Below are positions 8,444 to 16,335 of a stretch of DNA of 64,000 bases, one piece after another. The notes under the pieces are model-generated. The model saw only the letters and a program-made list of their open reading frames with translations, made no database searches and had not been told where the DNA came from. The stretch comes from Sphingomonas spermidinifaciens (lineage in GTDB: Bacteria; Pseudomonadota; Alphaproteobacteria; Sphingomonadales; Sphingomonadaceae): positions 124,001 through 188,000 of the forward strand of contig NZ_NWMW01000003.1 of the NCBI RefSeq assembly GCF_002351485.1, written 5' to 3'. The position numbers and the translations under genes were made by a program. Every line of letters starts with the position of its first letter. The stretch's first letter is position 1.

Positions 8444-9034
8444 CTATCGGCAGGCCAAAGACATACGGACCATTTCAACTAGGTTGTTGGCGCCGAGCTT
8501 TTCCATGATGTGCGCGCGGTGTGCCTCCACCGTCCGAGAGGAGATATCGAGCTTACGAGCGACCTGCTTGTTTGACAGGCCTTCGGTCAGCGCGTCAAAG
8601 ACCTCTCGTTCCCGACCTGTCAGCGCCTCGATGCGCGACTTCGCGGTGTGAACGGCTTCGTCGACCGCAAATTTGTCGAATGCACGATCTAGTGCTTCGA
8701 AAAGCTGATGCGTTGCGAAAGGCTTCTCAATGAAGTCGATCGCGCCCCTCCGCATGGCGGCCACCGCCGAGACGACGTCGCCATGCCCCGTCAGGATCAC
8801 GACTGGCCAGCTATCGCCGTCGGCCGCCAGCGCACTTTGGATCTCGAGTCCGTTCTGATCGGGCATTCGAACGTCCAGCAGTATGCAGCCGCGAGGCAGC
8901 GAAACTTTCTCGCGGAGGAAATCAATGCCGCACGGATAGGGCACGACTTCGTAGCCATAGGTCTCGAGTAGAAGCCCTACGGACCGACGCACGCTTTCTT
9001 CGTCGTCAATAAGATAGATGATCTTCATTGGCAT
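8444..9034 (-). CDS. fixJ: FixJ-type response regulator (receiver plus LuxR HTH)
   Basis: 196 residues from the ATG at 9034, which overlaps the FixL stop as TGATG; a GTG one codon earlier and an ATG two codons later also exist. The receiver domain has IDDEE near the N-terminus, the acceptor Asp in CILLDVRMP, T in ILTGHG and K in IEKPF. The C-terminal LuxR/FixJ helix-turn-helix contains LTGREREVFDALTEG, SNKQVARKLDIS and RTVEAHRAHIMEKL. In rhizobia FixJ, phosphorylated by FixL when oxygen is low, activates fixK and nifA. Here no fixK or nif gene is in the window, so its targets are unknown. The curli operon next door is a reasonable candidate. Confidence 0.9.
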   Translation of the reverse strand: MPMKIIYLIDDEESVRRSVGLLLETYGYEVVPYPCGIDFLREKVSLPRGCILLDVRMPDQNGLEIQSALAADGDSWPVVILTGHGDVVSAVAAMRRGAIDFIEKPFATHQLFEALDRAFDKFAVDEAVHTAKSRIEALTGREREVFDALTEGLSNKQVARKLDISSRTVEAHRAHIMEKLGANNLVEMVRMSLACR

Positions 9035-10659
9035 CACGCGTTCACGTCACGCAATGGAAGGGTAAAGTGAAAGGTCGCGCCGGTTGATTTGGCCGGGTCT
9101 AGCCATATTTGACCGCCATGTGCCTCGACGATGGTTCGGCTTATCGACAGACCGATACCGAAACCGTCCGCTTTTGTCGTTGTAAACGCTTTGAACAGGT
9201 CCGCGCGACAGTCATCCGAGACACCGCATCCGGTGTCAGATACGGAAATGCGAACTTTGTCACGACACTGTTTACTTCTGATCGTAAGCTTGGGGTCTGG
9301 CGACGAACGCATCGCTTGCACTGCGTTGCGTATAAGATTCACCAGCACTTGCTGAATCTGCACACGATCCGCAAGGACGTGGGTCACATCCGGATCAAGC
9401 TGTTGGCGGTAGCGCATGCCCGGGGGATGCGGTCCCAACAGTGCAAGACGGGCAGCATCCTCGATCAAGGATCCCAGTTCTTCGCGTTGTCGCTCGGCCT
9501 TGCCACGCGTGACGAACGATCGCAGCCCGCGAACGATCTGACCCGCGCGCAGCGCCTCGTTGGTTGCGTCGGCGAGCGCATCGGATAAGCGGCCTGCCTC
9601 TGAAGGCATCGTGTCGATCATGTGCCGGGCAGCATCAATATAGGCTGAGATCGCAGTCAGAGGCTGATTGATTTCGTGCGCCAGTATCGAAGCCATCGTC
9701 CCCATGGCGCTGAGGCGGGAGACGTGTATCAGCTCGCTTTGCAGTTCGCGGATACGCAGTTCCTGTCGCCTTCTTTCGGAAAGGTCCCGCACAAACCAGG
9801 TAAAGATGCGGCCGTACGCGCCTTTCGCCTCGCCAATTGAAAGTTCTATCGGAAACGTGCTTCCATCCTTCCGCCGGGCTAGAACGATGCGATCATGGCC
9901 GATGACGCGGCGCGTTCCGGTGGAGAGATATTGCGCGATATAGGCATCGTGCGATGCCCGGCATTCTTCTGACATCAAAAGCTGGACGTTCTGACCAATC
10001 ACCTCGTTACGGGTATAGCCGAACAGGCGTTCGGCGGCGGCGCTGAACGACTGGATCAACCCATGGTCGTCGATGACAACCATCGCGTCCGGGACCGTCG
10101 CGAGTACCGACCGCATATGCGCGGCATTCGCCTCAAGCGCACACTCTGCTGCTTTCCGCTCGGTGATATCGGAGATGCTGTAACCGAAGCTGAGCCTGCG
10201 ATCACCATTGGGGCGGGCAAGCGAGACGGTGACATCGGCCGCGAACCGAGAGCCATCGAAGCGCATCCCTTCGCTTTCGAAGCGCATCGTCGCGCCGCGC
10301 AATACGCTCGCGCGATCGTCTCCGAATCCATTGACCCCGCGGTCGACAAGCGCCGAGATGTTGGCGCCTAGGATCGCCTGCCTCTGCCCGGCAAACAGGC
10401 GCTCCGCACCGGTGTTCGAATAGAAGATCGTGCCATCGTAAGTGACGAGCAGTATCGCCCGATCGGTCACGTTAGCAGCGAAAGCGGCGAGCGCTTGTTC
10501 CGCGTCGCTTCTAGGCTGCCGCGGCTGCGGACGGCGACGATCGACGCGGATGCTTTGTGTTCCGGACCTCATTCGAGCGTCAGCTTTGTCGAACGCAGGA
10601 AGCGGACTTTCGGAGCGACTGCATCGCGACAAGCCGCCACCGACAGCGAACACGATCAT
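9034..10659 (-). CDS. fixL: FixL-type heme PAS oxygen-sensor histidine kinase
   Basis: 541 residues with no membrane segment. PAS-A is at about 55-170 and PAS-B at about 180-295, followed by an HisKA/HATPase core with H328 in AHEINQPL. PAS-B closely follows rhizobial FixL: VPDAMVVID, GYTRNEVIGQNV, then H237 in SHDAYIAQY. This matches the proximal heme ligand, and R257, twenty residues later, matches the distal Arg that contacts bound oxygen. It should therefore bind heme and autophosphorylate when oxygen is released. The start at 10659 has a poor ribosome site; ATG 10572 (residue 30) is a plausible alternative, coupled to a small upstream frame. The gene overlaps fixJ by one base and follows the curli operon by 109 bases. 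Confidence 0.9.
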   Translation of the reverse strand: MIVFAVGGGLSRCSRSESPLPAFDKADARMRSGTQSIRVDRRRPQPRQPRSDAEQALAAFAANVTDRAILLVTYDGTIFYSNTGAERLFAGQRQAILGANISALVDRGVNGFGDDRASVLRGATMRFESEGMRFDGSRFAADVTVSLARPNGDRRLSFGYSISDITERKAAECALEANAAHMRSVLATVPDAMVVIDDHGLIQSFSAAAERLFGYTRNEVIGQNVQLLMSEECRASHDAYIAQYLSTGTRRVIGHDRIVLARRKDGSTFPIELSIGEAKGAYGRIFTWFVRDLSERRRQELRIRELQSELIHVSRLSAMGTMASILAHEINQPLTAISAYIDAARHMIDTMPSEAGRLSDALADATNEALRAGQIVRGLRSFVTRGKAERQREELGSLIEDAARLALLGPHPPGMRYRQQLDPDVTHVLADRVQIQQVLVNLIRNAVQAMRSSPDPKLTIRSKQCRDKVRISVSDTGCGVSDDCRADLFKAFTTTKADGFGIGLSISRTIVEAHGGQIWLDPAKSTGATFHFTLPLRDVNA

Positions 10660-10687
10660 GCCTAAGTGCCGTGTTGCCCACGATCAT
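10580..10687 (-). CDS. Possible 33-35 codon leader ORF overlapping the fixL start
   Basis: An almost ideal Shine-Dalgarno (AAAGGGGAGGA, 10688-10698) precedes an ATG at 10687 by one base and a GTG at 10681 by seven bases. The frame (MIVGNTALRH...) runs 35 codons to a TGA at 10580-10582, seven bases before the in-frame fixL ATG at 10572. It overlaps the annotated fixL start in another frame. The arrangement fits a translated leader that couples ribosomes onto fixL. It could also mean the fixL N-terminus is misassigned. No known peptide family is recognised. Confidence 0.25.
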   Translation of the reverse strand: MIVGNTALRHDRVRCRWRLVAMQSLRKSASCVRQS

Positions 10688-10725
10688 TCCTCCCCTTTTA
10701 CTTATTCTTTATCATTCCAGTTTGG

Positions 10726-10739
10726 ACCAATCCATTGGT
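10726..10739. promoter_or_regulatory. Perfect palindrome upstream of fixL (possible operator)
   Basis: ACCAAT-CC-ATTGGT is a perfect 6-bp inverted repeat with a 2-base spacer, 67 bases upstream of the fixL ATG at 10659. It sits in the 109-base, AT-richer gap between csgH and fixL. It does not match the FNR/FixK box TTGAT-N4-ATCAA. An operator role is inferred from symmetry and position. Confidence 0.3.
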
Positions 10740-10768
10740 AAAAATCCTTACTTATGTCTCGCTTTGCT

Positions 10769-11116
10769 TCAGTGTTCACTCTTTCGAGTGATGCGATAGG
10801 GCGGCGCGGCCTCGCTCTCGACGAAAAGCGTGGCGGTCCATCCGCTCTTCGCGGGCACGCGGACGCGGGACACGGTCTGCCGTTCGTTGTCGAGCGTTAC
10901 CGACCCGGCGTGCCGCGTATAGGATTGGCCTTCGACCGTAAGGGTATAGCGAACGCGCTGCCGTGCCGGGGCGCTGCCCGCGACGACAAGCGTGGCCGTC
11001 TCGCCCGATGAGACGACATCCAGTTCGAGCGGCCTTCCCTGTAAACCCGTCATCTCCTGTCCCATCAAAAGGAGCGCAGCGACCATGACGATCACGACCG
11101 GCGGCGAAACGCTCAT
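10769..11116 (-). CDS. csgH: CsgH-like curli chaperone
   Basis: 115 residues from the ATG at 11116, which overlaps the preceding stop as ATGA. A short N-terminal hydrophobic segment (VVIVMVAALLLM) acts as export signal. The rest is a small all-beta domain with motifs such as LDVVSSG, QRVRYTLTVEGQS and SGWTATLFVES. Size, fold pattern and position as the last gene of a csg operon fit CsgH, the alphaproteobacterial periplasmic protein that, like CsgC in enterics, keeps curlin from forming amyloid too early. The assignment rests on pattern and context, so I am fairly but not fully sure. Confidence 0.7.
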   Translation of the reverse strand: MSVSPPVVIVMVAALLLMGQEMTGLQGRPLELDVVSSGETATLVVAGSAPARQRVRYTLTVEGQSYTRHAGSVTLDNERQTVSRVRVPAKSGWTATLFVESEAAPPYRITRKSEH

Positions 11117-11613
11117 TTGTTCGGTTCGTCGACCAGAGGCTCCGGCGCCCGTTCGAACGGCATTGACGGCGTTTCGAACAACCGCTCGGCGCCCGGGTAG
11201 GTCGCCAGAAATCTGGCAAGAGCTTCCGGCCCGATTTCCTTTGCCAGCAGTTCCGCGGTCGGCTGCTGGCCCCGCTGTCGCAATTGGTTCCACGTCCGGA
11301 GCACTTCGGCGTGCAACACGCGATCAGGCGTCGGCGCCGACGTGCTCAACACCGATTCGGGCGCTTCGGCACCCTCGCGCGCCTCAAGATTGCCCGGCAG
11401 CTGGTTGATCCCAGCCGAACGATTGGTCGGCGAAATCGCCGGTAGCGGCGCAACCGTCCGCGCCGCCTGGGGGGAGATCTGGTCGCTGCGGACGCGCGCT
11501 TGCCCCGGCAGGGCAGCGGGCGCACTGGCTGTGTCCCGCTGGTTCGCACGAGCACACGCGCTGGCACCTATGGCCGCGGACAGGAGCAGCATCGGGAACA
11601 TCGCCGCACCCAT
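11113..11613 (-). CDS. Unknown exported protein within the curli operon
   Basis: 166 residues. The N-terminus (MFPMLLLSAAIGASACARA) is a signal peptide with a Cys in a weak lipobox-like context (ASAC), so periplasmic or lipoprotein. A long Ala/Pro/Ser/Thr-rich linker of about 60 residues follows. The helical tail contains VLRTWNQLRQRGQQPTAEL and FLATYPGAERLF. It starts at TGATG with the upstream curlin gene and ends at ATGA with csgH, so the three are translationally coupled. I do not recognise the family. It occupies a slot where another csg accessory gene would sit, and no csgE is visible. A role in curlin export or folding is inference. Confidence 0.8.
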   Translation of the reverse strand: MGAAMFPMLLLSAAIGASACARANQRDTASAPAALPGQARVRSDQISPQAARTVAPLPAISPTNRSAGINQLPGNLEAREGAEAPESVLSTSAPTPDRVLHAEVLRTWNQLRQRGQQPTAELLAKEIGPEALARFLATYPGAERLFETPSMPFERAPEPLVDEPNK

Positions 11614-12176
11614 CAGTTCGACTGCGTAATCGCAACCGCGGCGCCGCCCGCCTGACTGACGGCGATCGCGAGCGAACTGCCGAGTTGTGCAAGGCTCGCT
11701 TCGTTCGCATCACCTGATTGGGTCAGGCTCGCCCGATTGTTGTCGCCCAATTGTAGCAGCGAGGCGGTGCTGCCGCTTCCGTCCTGATGGAGTGCTGCAA
11801 TATTGGCTGCGCCCTGTTGAGCAACGGATGCCGCGTGACCCGGCCCGGACGCTGACTGGAACACGTCCGCCCGATTGCCTTCGCCGTTGATCGTCACCAA
11901 TGCGATATTGGCATCGGATGCGAACCCGTGCTGGACAACGTCCACGGCGTTGTCGCGGCCTTCGATCGTTGCGGCGATCCGACCTTCGCCTGCCTGCCGT
12001 GCCGACAGATGCTGATCGGTACCGCGCATCTCGGCTTCGATCGAGCCGGCGCTTTCGATCTGATCGATCCGGGCATCGTTGCGAACCCCGTCCTGTCGCA
12101 GCGAAAGCGATTGAGCGTTCGCGCTGCCGCCGGCAAGGGCCGTGGCGGCGATCCTCAATAGCAATGGGTAGCGCAT
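11613..12176 (-). CDS. csgB: CsgB-like minor curlin
   Basis: 187 residues from the ATG at 12176 with AGGGAG nine bases upstream. A signal peptide is cleaved near SANAQS. The mature part is a chain of curlin-type strand units with Q/N ladders, such as NRADVFQSASG, NIALVTINGEGN, NRASLTQSGDAN and EASLAQLG, ending in VAITQSN. In enteric curli CsgB is the outer-membrane nucleator that seeds CsgA polymerisation. I call this copy CsgB-like because it is shorter and more degenerate than the upstream curlin and is second in the operon. The A/B split is by analogy. Confidence 0.75.
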   Translation of the reverse strand: MRYPLLLRIAATALAGGSANAQSLSLRQDGVRNDARIDQIESAGSIEAEMRGTDQHLSARQAGEGRIAATIEGRDNAVDVVQHGFASDANIALVTINGEGNRADVFQSASGPGHAASVAQQGAANIAALHQDGSGSTASLLQLGDNNRASLTQSGDANEASLAQLGSSLAIAVSQAGGAAVAITQSN

Positions 12177-12250
12177 GATCTGGCTCCCTTCGAAGAAGTA
12201 CCGGCCCGAGGCGCGTGAGGGGCTGGGAATTCCCCGGGCCGGCACCTTTG

Positions 12251-13681
12251 TTACTGCGTAACGGACGCCGTGTTGAACGAACCACTCTGCAGCACGGTCG
12301 AGATATCCCCGTTCGAAGTCTGCGCGACGTAGGCAGCGTTGTTGTTGCCGCTCTGATTGACGCTCGACAGGTTGTCCGAGCCGTACTGCAGCACGAGCGC
12401 ATACTGGCCGCTGCCCGACTGGGTCACGTCGGAGTCGTTGTTGTCGCCATACTGGCCCACACCGGCATAGCTGCCCGAACCGGTCTGCAAGATCGTCGAT
12501 TCGTTGAAGTCGCCGCCCTGCTCGTTGACCGCAACGTGGTTGTCGCCGTCCTGATCGATCGACGACATGTTGTCGTCACCATACTGATAGATCGCAGCCG
12601 AGAAATTCTCGGTCGGCGGGCTGTCCTCACGCTGGACGATGCTGGCGGTGTTGCGGCTGCCGGTCTGGTAGGCGAAGGCATCGCTGTCCTCGGCGCGCTG
12701 TTCGATCGTTGCGCTGTTGTCGTCGCCCGACAGCTGCCAGACATAGGCCACCGAACGGTTGCCATAGTTCATGACCAGCGCGTTGCTGTTGGTGCCGTTC
12801 TGCAACACTTCGGCATAGCCCTGGTTGGCGCGCTGGAACACGTTGGACGTGTTGCCGTCGCCCGCCTGGCTGACATAGGCCGCTGAATCGATCGGCCGAA
12901 TGCCACCGGGCGAGGTCTGGTCGATCAGCGAGGTGTTGCCGTTGCCCGACTGGTTGACGGTCGCAAGGACATTCTCGCCATCCTGCACGACGTCGGACGT
13001 GTTGAAGTCGCCCGACTGGGTGACGTTGGCGACATCGGCCGTTCCGGTCTGGAGAACGGTGGAGCCGTTGTCGTTGCCGGTCTGGAGCACCGAGGCGCTG
13101 TCCGCATCGCCGAGCTGATCGACGCTGCTGCTGTTGCCCTGTGCCAGCTGCGACACGGTGGCGCTGTGCCCACCGGTGCCGGCCTGATTGACGGTGCTGG
13201 TGTTGCCCCAGCTCGCGTCGCTGAGCGCCAGCGTTGCATCGCCCTGCGTCACACTTGCGACGTTGCCGTCGCTCGACTGATCGATCGTCGAGCTGTTCTC
13301 ATCGTCCAGCTGGACCACGTCGGCCGTGTTCATGTTGCCCGACTGATTGACGTCGGAGACGTTGGGATTGATGTTGATCGACGTCGTCTGCGTGACGTTG
13401 GCGATATTGCCGTCGCCCGTTTGATCGATCGTCGAATCGCTCGCCGGCGGGATCGATCCGCCCGAGAAGTTCGTGCCGTCGTCAGACTGATTGACGTTCG
13501 CGCTGTTGCCGGCGCCGGACTGATTGACCAGCGATGCCGAACCGGTGTCGGACGGCACCTGATTGACCACCGCGGAGTTGCCGGTGTTGCTCTGGTTGAC
13601 GGTGCTCGTCGACTGCGCGAACGCGGCCGACGAGACGGTGAGGGCGAGCGCCGATACGGCGCCCAGCATTACGGTTTTCAT
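12251..13681 (-). CDS. csgA: Large CsgA-like major curlin (about 38 strand units)
   Basis: 476 residues from the ATG at 13681, with GGGAGA upstream. The signal peptide ends near AAFAQ. The whole mature protein is a repeat of short strand units ending in V-x-Q or I-x-Q, separated by G-D/N-N turns, for example STVNQSNTGNSAVVNQ and SSVNQSGNNNAAYVAQ. I count about 38 such units, or roughly 19 strand-turn-strand repeats, against five in E. coli CsgA. Aspartate is frequent in the turns, giving an acidic protein. It should polymerise outside the cell as a beta-solenoid amyloid after export through CsgG. It follows csgG after a 284-base gap and precedes csgB by 74 bases. Confidence 0.85.
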   Translation of the reverse strand: MKTVMLGAVSALALTVSSAAFAQSTSTVNQSNTGNSAVVNQVPSDTGSASLVNQSGAGNSANVNQSDDGTNFSGGSIPPASDSTIDQTGDGNIANVTQTTSININPNVSDVNQSGNMNTADVVQLDDENSSTIDQSSDGNVASVTQGDATLALSDASWGNTSTVNQAGTGGHSATVSQLAQGNSSSVDQLGDADSASVLQTGNDNGSTVLQTGTADVANVTQSGDFNTSDVVQDGENVLATVNQSGNGNTSLIDQTSPGGIRPIDSAAYVSQAGDGNTSNVFQRANQGYAEVLQNGTNSNALVMNYGNRSVAYVWQLSGDDNSATIEQRAEDSDAFAYQTGSRNTASIVQREDSPPTENFSAAIYQYGDDNMSSIDQDGDNHVAVNEQGGDFNESTILQTGSGSYAGVGQYGDNNDSDVTQSGSGQYALVLQYGSDNLSSVNQSGNNNAAYVAQTSNGDISTVLQSGSFNTASVTQ

Positions 13682-13844
13682 GACTTCGTCTCCCACTGTG
13701 GGGATACCGGTTGCCGGCATCCGCTCCATTGCCGGTTAAGGACGGCCGCGGTTCCGGCATGGCGCGGCCGACGGGGCATCGCGGGAGATCGCCGGCGAGC
13801 CTGCATGACACTTGCCTGACGGCAGAATTTCACGCATATTGCTC

Positions 13845-13864
13845 GCGTGAGCTTGTTCTCACGC
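13845..13864. promoter_or_regulatory. Hairpin in the csgG-csgA gap
   Basis: A perfect 7-bp inverted repeat (GCGTGAG at 13845-13851 with CTCACGC at 13858-13864, 6-base loop) sits in the 284-base space between csgG and csgA. No U-run follows on the minus strand, so it is not a standard terminator. It could be an operator, a processing site or a 5' UTR structure that sets csgA expression apart from csgFG. I see no convincing -35/-10 pair in this gap. Confidence 0.3.
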
Positions 13865-13965
13865 CAGCTCGGTTCCCGTAACCGAACTGATCCGGGCTCG
13901 CCGGCGTCCTGACGCCAATCTGAGCGTCGACGGGCCCGCTGATCTTTTCCGGCGATATGCCGGTC

Positions 13966-15054
13966 TTACATCTCTCCTCTTCGCAGCCGGTTGGTCTCCG
14001 TATCCGGTACGGCTGGCTTGATTGCCTGCCGCTGTGGCTGGGGTTGGGGCGGAACGATCCTCGCGGCCGGTGAAGCCGAGGCGGCAAGTCGCGCGCCGGT
14101 TGCTCGCGGCATCGCCGCCAAACGAGCGCTGGCGCAGGAGCCATCGACCGACGACCCCTTGGCGTCGCGCGGTAACGTCACCTTGTCGGCGTCGATATTA
14201 TCGCGGTCGGCATAGTATCGGCGGAGCGTATCGCTGGCAAATGCCGGCGTCGTGTTGAGGCACCACAGGTTGGTTGCGGCACCTTCCATCACCAAGCCGT
14301 ACACGGCCGTTTCGATCGCCGATTGCAGCGCGAGCGCGTCTGGCTCGTTATAGGCGACGCCTGCTTCGAGCTCGAGCAAGTCCTTGAACGCGACATAGCG
14401 AAACGCGTTGGCGTTGATGCCGAGCGACGCGATCGACTTGCGGACACTGATGGTCGCCAGCACTTCGCCGGTCCGAACACTGACCGCCCGCAGATAGATG
14501 GTGACGGTATCCTCTCGATACTGCGTACTGCCGCCGATCCCGAGGAACCGCGCGCCCGCACCACCCGATTTGGTGTTGCTGTCATAACCGATAATTCCGC
14601 CCTCCAGCAGCACGCCCGCGAACAGAAGCGGGGGCAGTGCCTGGGGATTGACCTTTTTTTCGCCGAGATAGGCGGCACGCATTTCGCGGATCACGGCACG
14701 CTCGCGCAGCAGGTTGTCGAGCTTCTCGCGCTCGATGACCGTAAACCAGCTGTTGTTGCCGGCCTCCTGTAGCGCCTTGATCAGGATCGATGTCGAGCCT
14801 TGAGTGACCGCCCTCGACAGGGTCTGAACGTTGTCGCTCGTCTTGAACTGGCCCGTCTGATCGACGAAATTGTAAACCGCGATCGCAACCCGCTCGCCAG
14901 CCGGAGGTAACTGGGCGAGGCGTTTGGACGCCGGTGTCGGCCGCGTCGCCTGCGCCGGGTCCCACACGGCCTGGTTGTGAACCGCGCATCCGCTCAACAT
15001 CGCCAGCGACCCCACAAGCGAAACGGCTCGGACGCGGCGCGTAGAAAAGATCAC
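13966..15054 (-). CDS. csgG: CsgG curli secretion channel lipoprotein
   Basis: 362 residues from a GTG that overlaps the csgF stop (GTGA). A lipoprotein signal ends in LAMLSGC, with C23 as the lipidated Cys. The CsgG domain follows: VAIAVYNFVDQTGQFK, SILIKALQEAGNNSWFTVIERE, LPPLLFAGVLLEGGIIGYD, REDTVTIYLRAVSVRTGEVL and YVAFKDLLELEAGV. CsgG forms a nonameric outer-membrane pore that exports unfolded curlins. The C-terminal ~70 residues are an unusual Pro/Arg/Gln-rich extension beyond the normal domain. It forms one unit with csgF. Confidence 0.95.
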   Translation of the reverse strand: MIFSTRRVRAVSLVGSLAMLSGCAVHNQAVWDPAQATRPTPASKRLAQLPPAGERVAIAVYNFVDQTGQFKTSDNVQTLSRAVTQGSTSILIKALQEAGNNSWFTVIEREKLDNLLRERAVIREMRAAYLGEKKVNPQALPPLLFAGVLLEGGIIGYDSNTKSGGAGARFLGIGGSTQYREDTVTIYLRAVSVRTGEVLATISVRKSIASLGINANAFRYVAFKDLLELEAGVAYNEPDALALQSAIETAVYGLVMEGAATNLWCLNTTPAFASDTLRRYYADRDNIDADKVTLPRDAKGSSVDGSCASARLAAMPRATGARLAASASPAARIVPPQPQPQRQAIKPAVPDTETNRLRRGEM

Positions 15055-15476
15055 AATCCGTCCCCCGTCAGCAGGGGCACGACGATTTCGGTAACGCTGC
15101 CGTCCGCAAGATTGGAGATCGTCAGGGTTACCGAATCCAACCCCCGCACGAACGATATCTCCTGATCGCCGAACTTGATCAGTCCACTTTCCTGCGCATT
15201 GTCGCCGAAGATCAGATCGGTGATCTGTGTGGCGAGCGACGACAACAGCCGGCTTTGCAACGTGCGCAGAAACTGGTCGGCAGGGTTCGCGTTCGTGATC
15301 GCGCTTGGATCCTTGTATTTATTCTGAGCAGCCGCAATCCCGAGCAAGTGTGCAGAATTGAACGGATTTCCGCCGAAAGACGGATTGATCGGCGTATAGA
15401 CGATGTCAGACGCCGAGGCTGAGGTCGGCACGAACGCCATCGCGACGAGCGTCGCCGCTCGAATAACAATGCGCAT
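15051..15476 (-). CDS. csgF: CsgF curli assembly factor
   Basis: 141 residues from the ATG at 15476, with GGAGAGGG upstream. The signal peptide ends at about SASAS. The mature N-terminus carries the family hallmark VYTPINPSFGGNPFNS, which in CsgF inserts into the CsgG pore and forms a second constriction. The C-terminal part (ISFVRGLDSVTLTISNLADG) is the surface domain that helps place CsgB. It is the first gene of the csgF-csgG-csgA-csgB-unknown-csgH series and overlaps csgG by four bases. A small GCAGC-TTCT-GCTGC hairpin lies in its 5' leader (15491-15504). Confidence 0.93.
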   Translation of the reverse strand: MRIVIRAATLVAMAFVPTSASASDIVYTPINPSFGGNPFNSAHLLGIAAAQNKYKDPSAITNANPADQFLRTLQSRLLSSLATQITDLIFGDNAQESGLIKFGDQEISFVRGLDSVTLTISNLADGSVTEIVVPLLTGDGL

Positions 15477-15846
15477 ACACCCTCTCCGTTGCAGCTTCTG
15501 CTGCACTATCGTTGAAAGCGCGACCATGTTGTCTGGGGCGTCGGCGGATATTGCCCCCGCGGCGCCGGAAAGACCTTTACGATCGATGAATCGAGTCGGG
15601 AATCCGTAGGAATACGCAGCACGAGTTCCGCGAAATCACGGCGATTTCGGGTCGGTGGAGGTCGCGGCGCCGTCAGCGCGAACGCCATATGCTTACGCAG
15701 TCAGTCGAGACGCCGAGCCGACGCGGAGGCGTCGCCGAGCTTCCGCAGTCACGTCGTTCGGGGGCCGGATAAAGCGAGCGGGCCATGGCCGTAATTGGCT
15801 GATGGCAGATGCTTGACGACCACTGACGGCCGTTCGAGTTGACGGC
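15477..15846. other. 370-base gap between csgF and the MarR-type gene
   Basis: There is no gene-like frame on either strand. It must hold the promoter of the minus-strand csg operon, since the next gene upstream (15847-16335) ends here. I find no convincing sigma-70 hexamers or terminator with a U-run. The only structure I can point to is the leader hairpin at 15491-15504. Confidence 0.5.
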
Positions 15847-16335
15847 TCAGGATCGCGGATCAGTCTTGCCCGCCGGCTTGAACGTCACCGGCGCTTTCGC
15901 CAGCCTCATGATCGGCCCCTCGATCGAATAGAGGTCGCGCAGAAATCCGCTGATCGCCTCGCGACCCTTGGTGCTGAGGCTGAGGCGCACCCGGCGATGA
16001 TCATTCTCGTCATGCGTCCGCTCGACGAGCCCGACCGCCTCAAGCGCGTCGATGCGGCGCACCGATGCCGCCGCGCTGTCTTCGGCGATGTGCATCGCGT
16101 CCTTTGCGCACAGGCTCCGCCCCTCGCCCGCCGCGATGAACAGTTCGATCAGGATATCCCAAGAACGGTCGCGGAACAGGTCTTTGGGGAAATGATCCGA
16201 ATACCGTGCACGGGCGGCGCGCGCCCGCCTGGCGTGATCCAGCAGCGTCGCCTGCGGCACGAAGGTCGTCGGCGTCTCGACCGGCCGGTCCGCCTCGCCG
16301 CCGCCGGGGGCCGCTTTCGGATCAGGCGGGCTCAT
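15847..16335 (-). CDS. MarR-type winged-helix regulator
   Basis: 162 residues. The middle and end form a winged helix: RSWDILIELFIAAGEGRS, AEDSAAASVRRIDALEAVGLVERTHDENDHRRVRLSLSTKG. The DENDHRR wing is typical of MarR-family repressors. A basic, Ala/Arg-rich N-terminus of about 50 residues precedes it. It overlaps the HlyD gene by four bases (ATGA) and is the last gene of the tolC-ABC-hlyD run. It may control secretion of the giant adhesin or, by position, the csg operon that begins just beyond it. Both targets are inference. Confidence 0.85.
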   Translation of the reverse strand: MSPPDPKAAPGGGEADRPVETPTTFVPQATLLDHARRARAARARYSDHFPKDLFRDRSWDILIELFIAAGEGRSLCAKDAMHIAEDSAAASVRRIDALEAVGLVERTHDENDHRRVRLSLSTKGREAISGFLRDLYSIEGPIMRLAKAPVTFKPAGKTDPRS

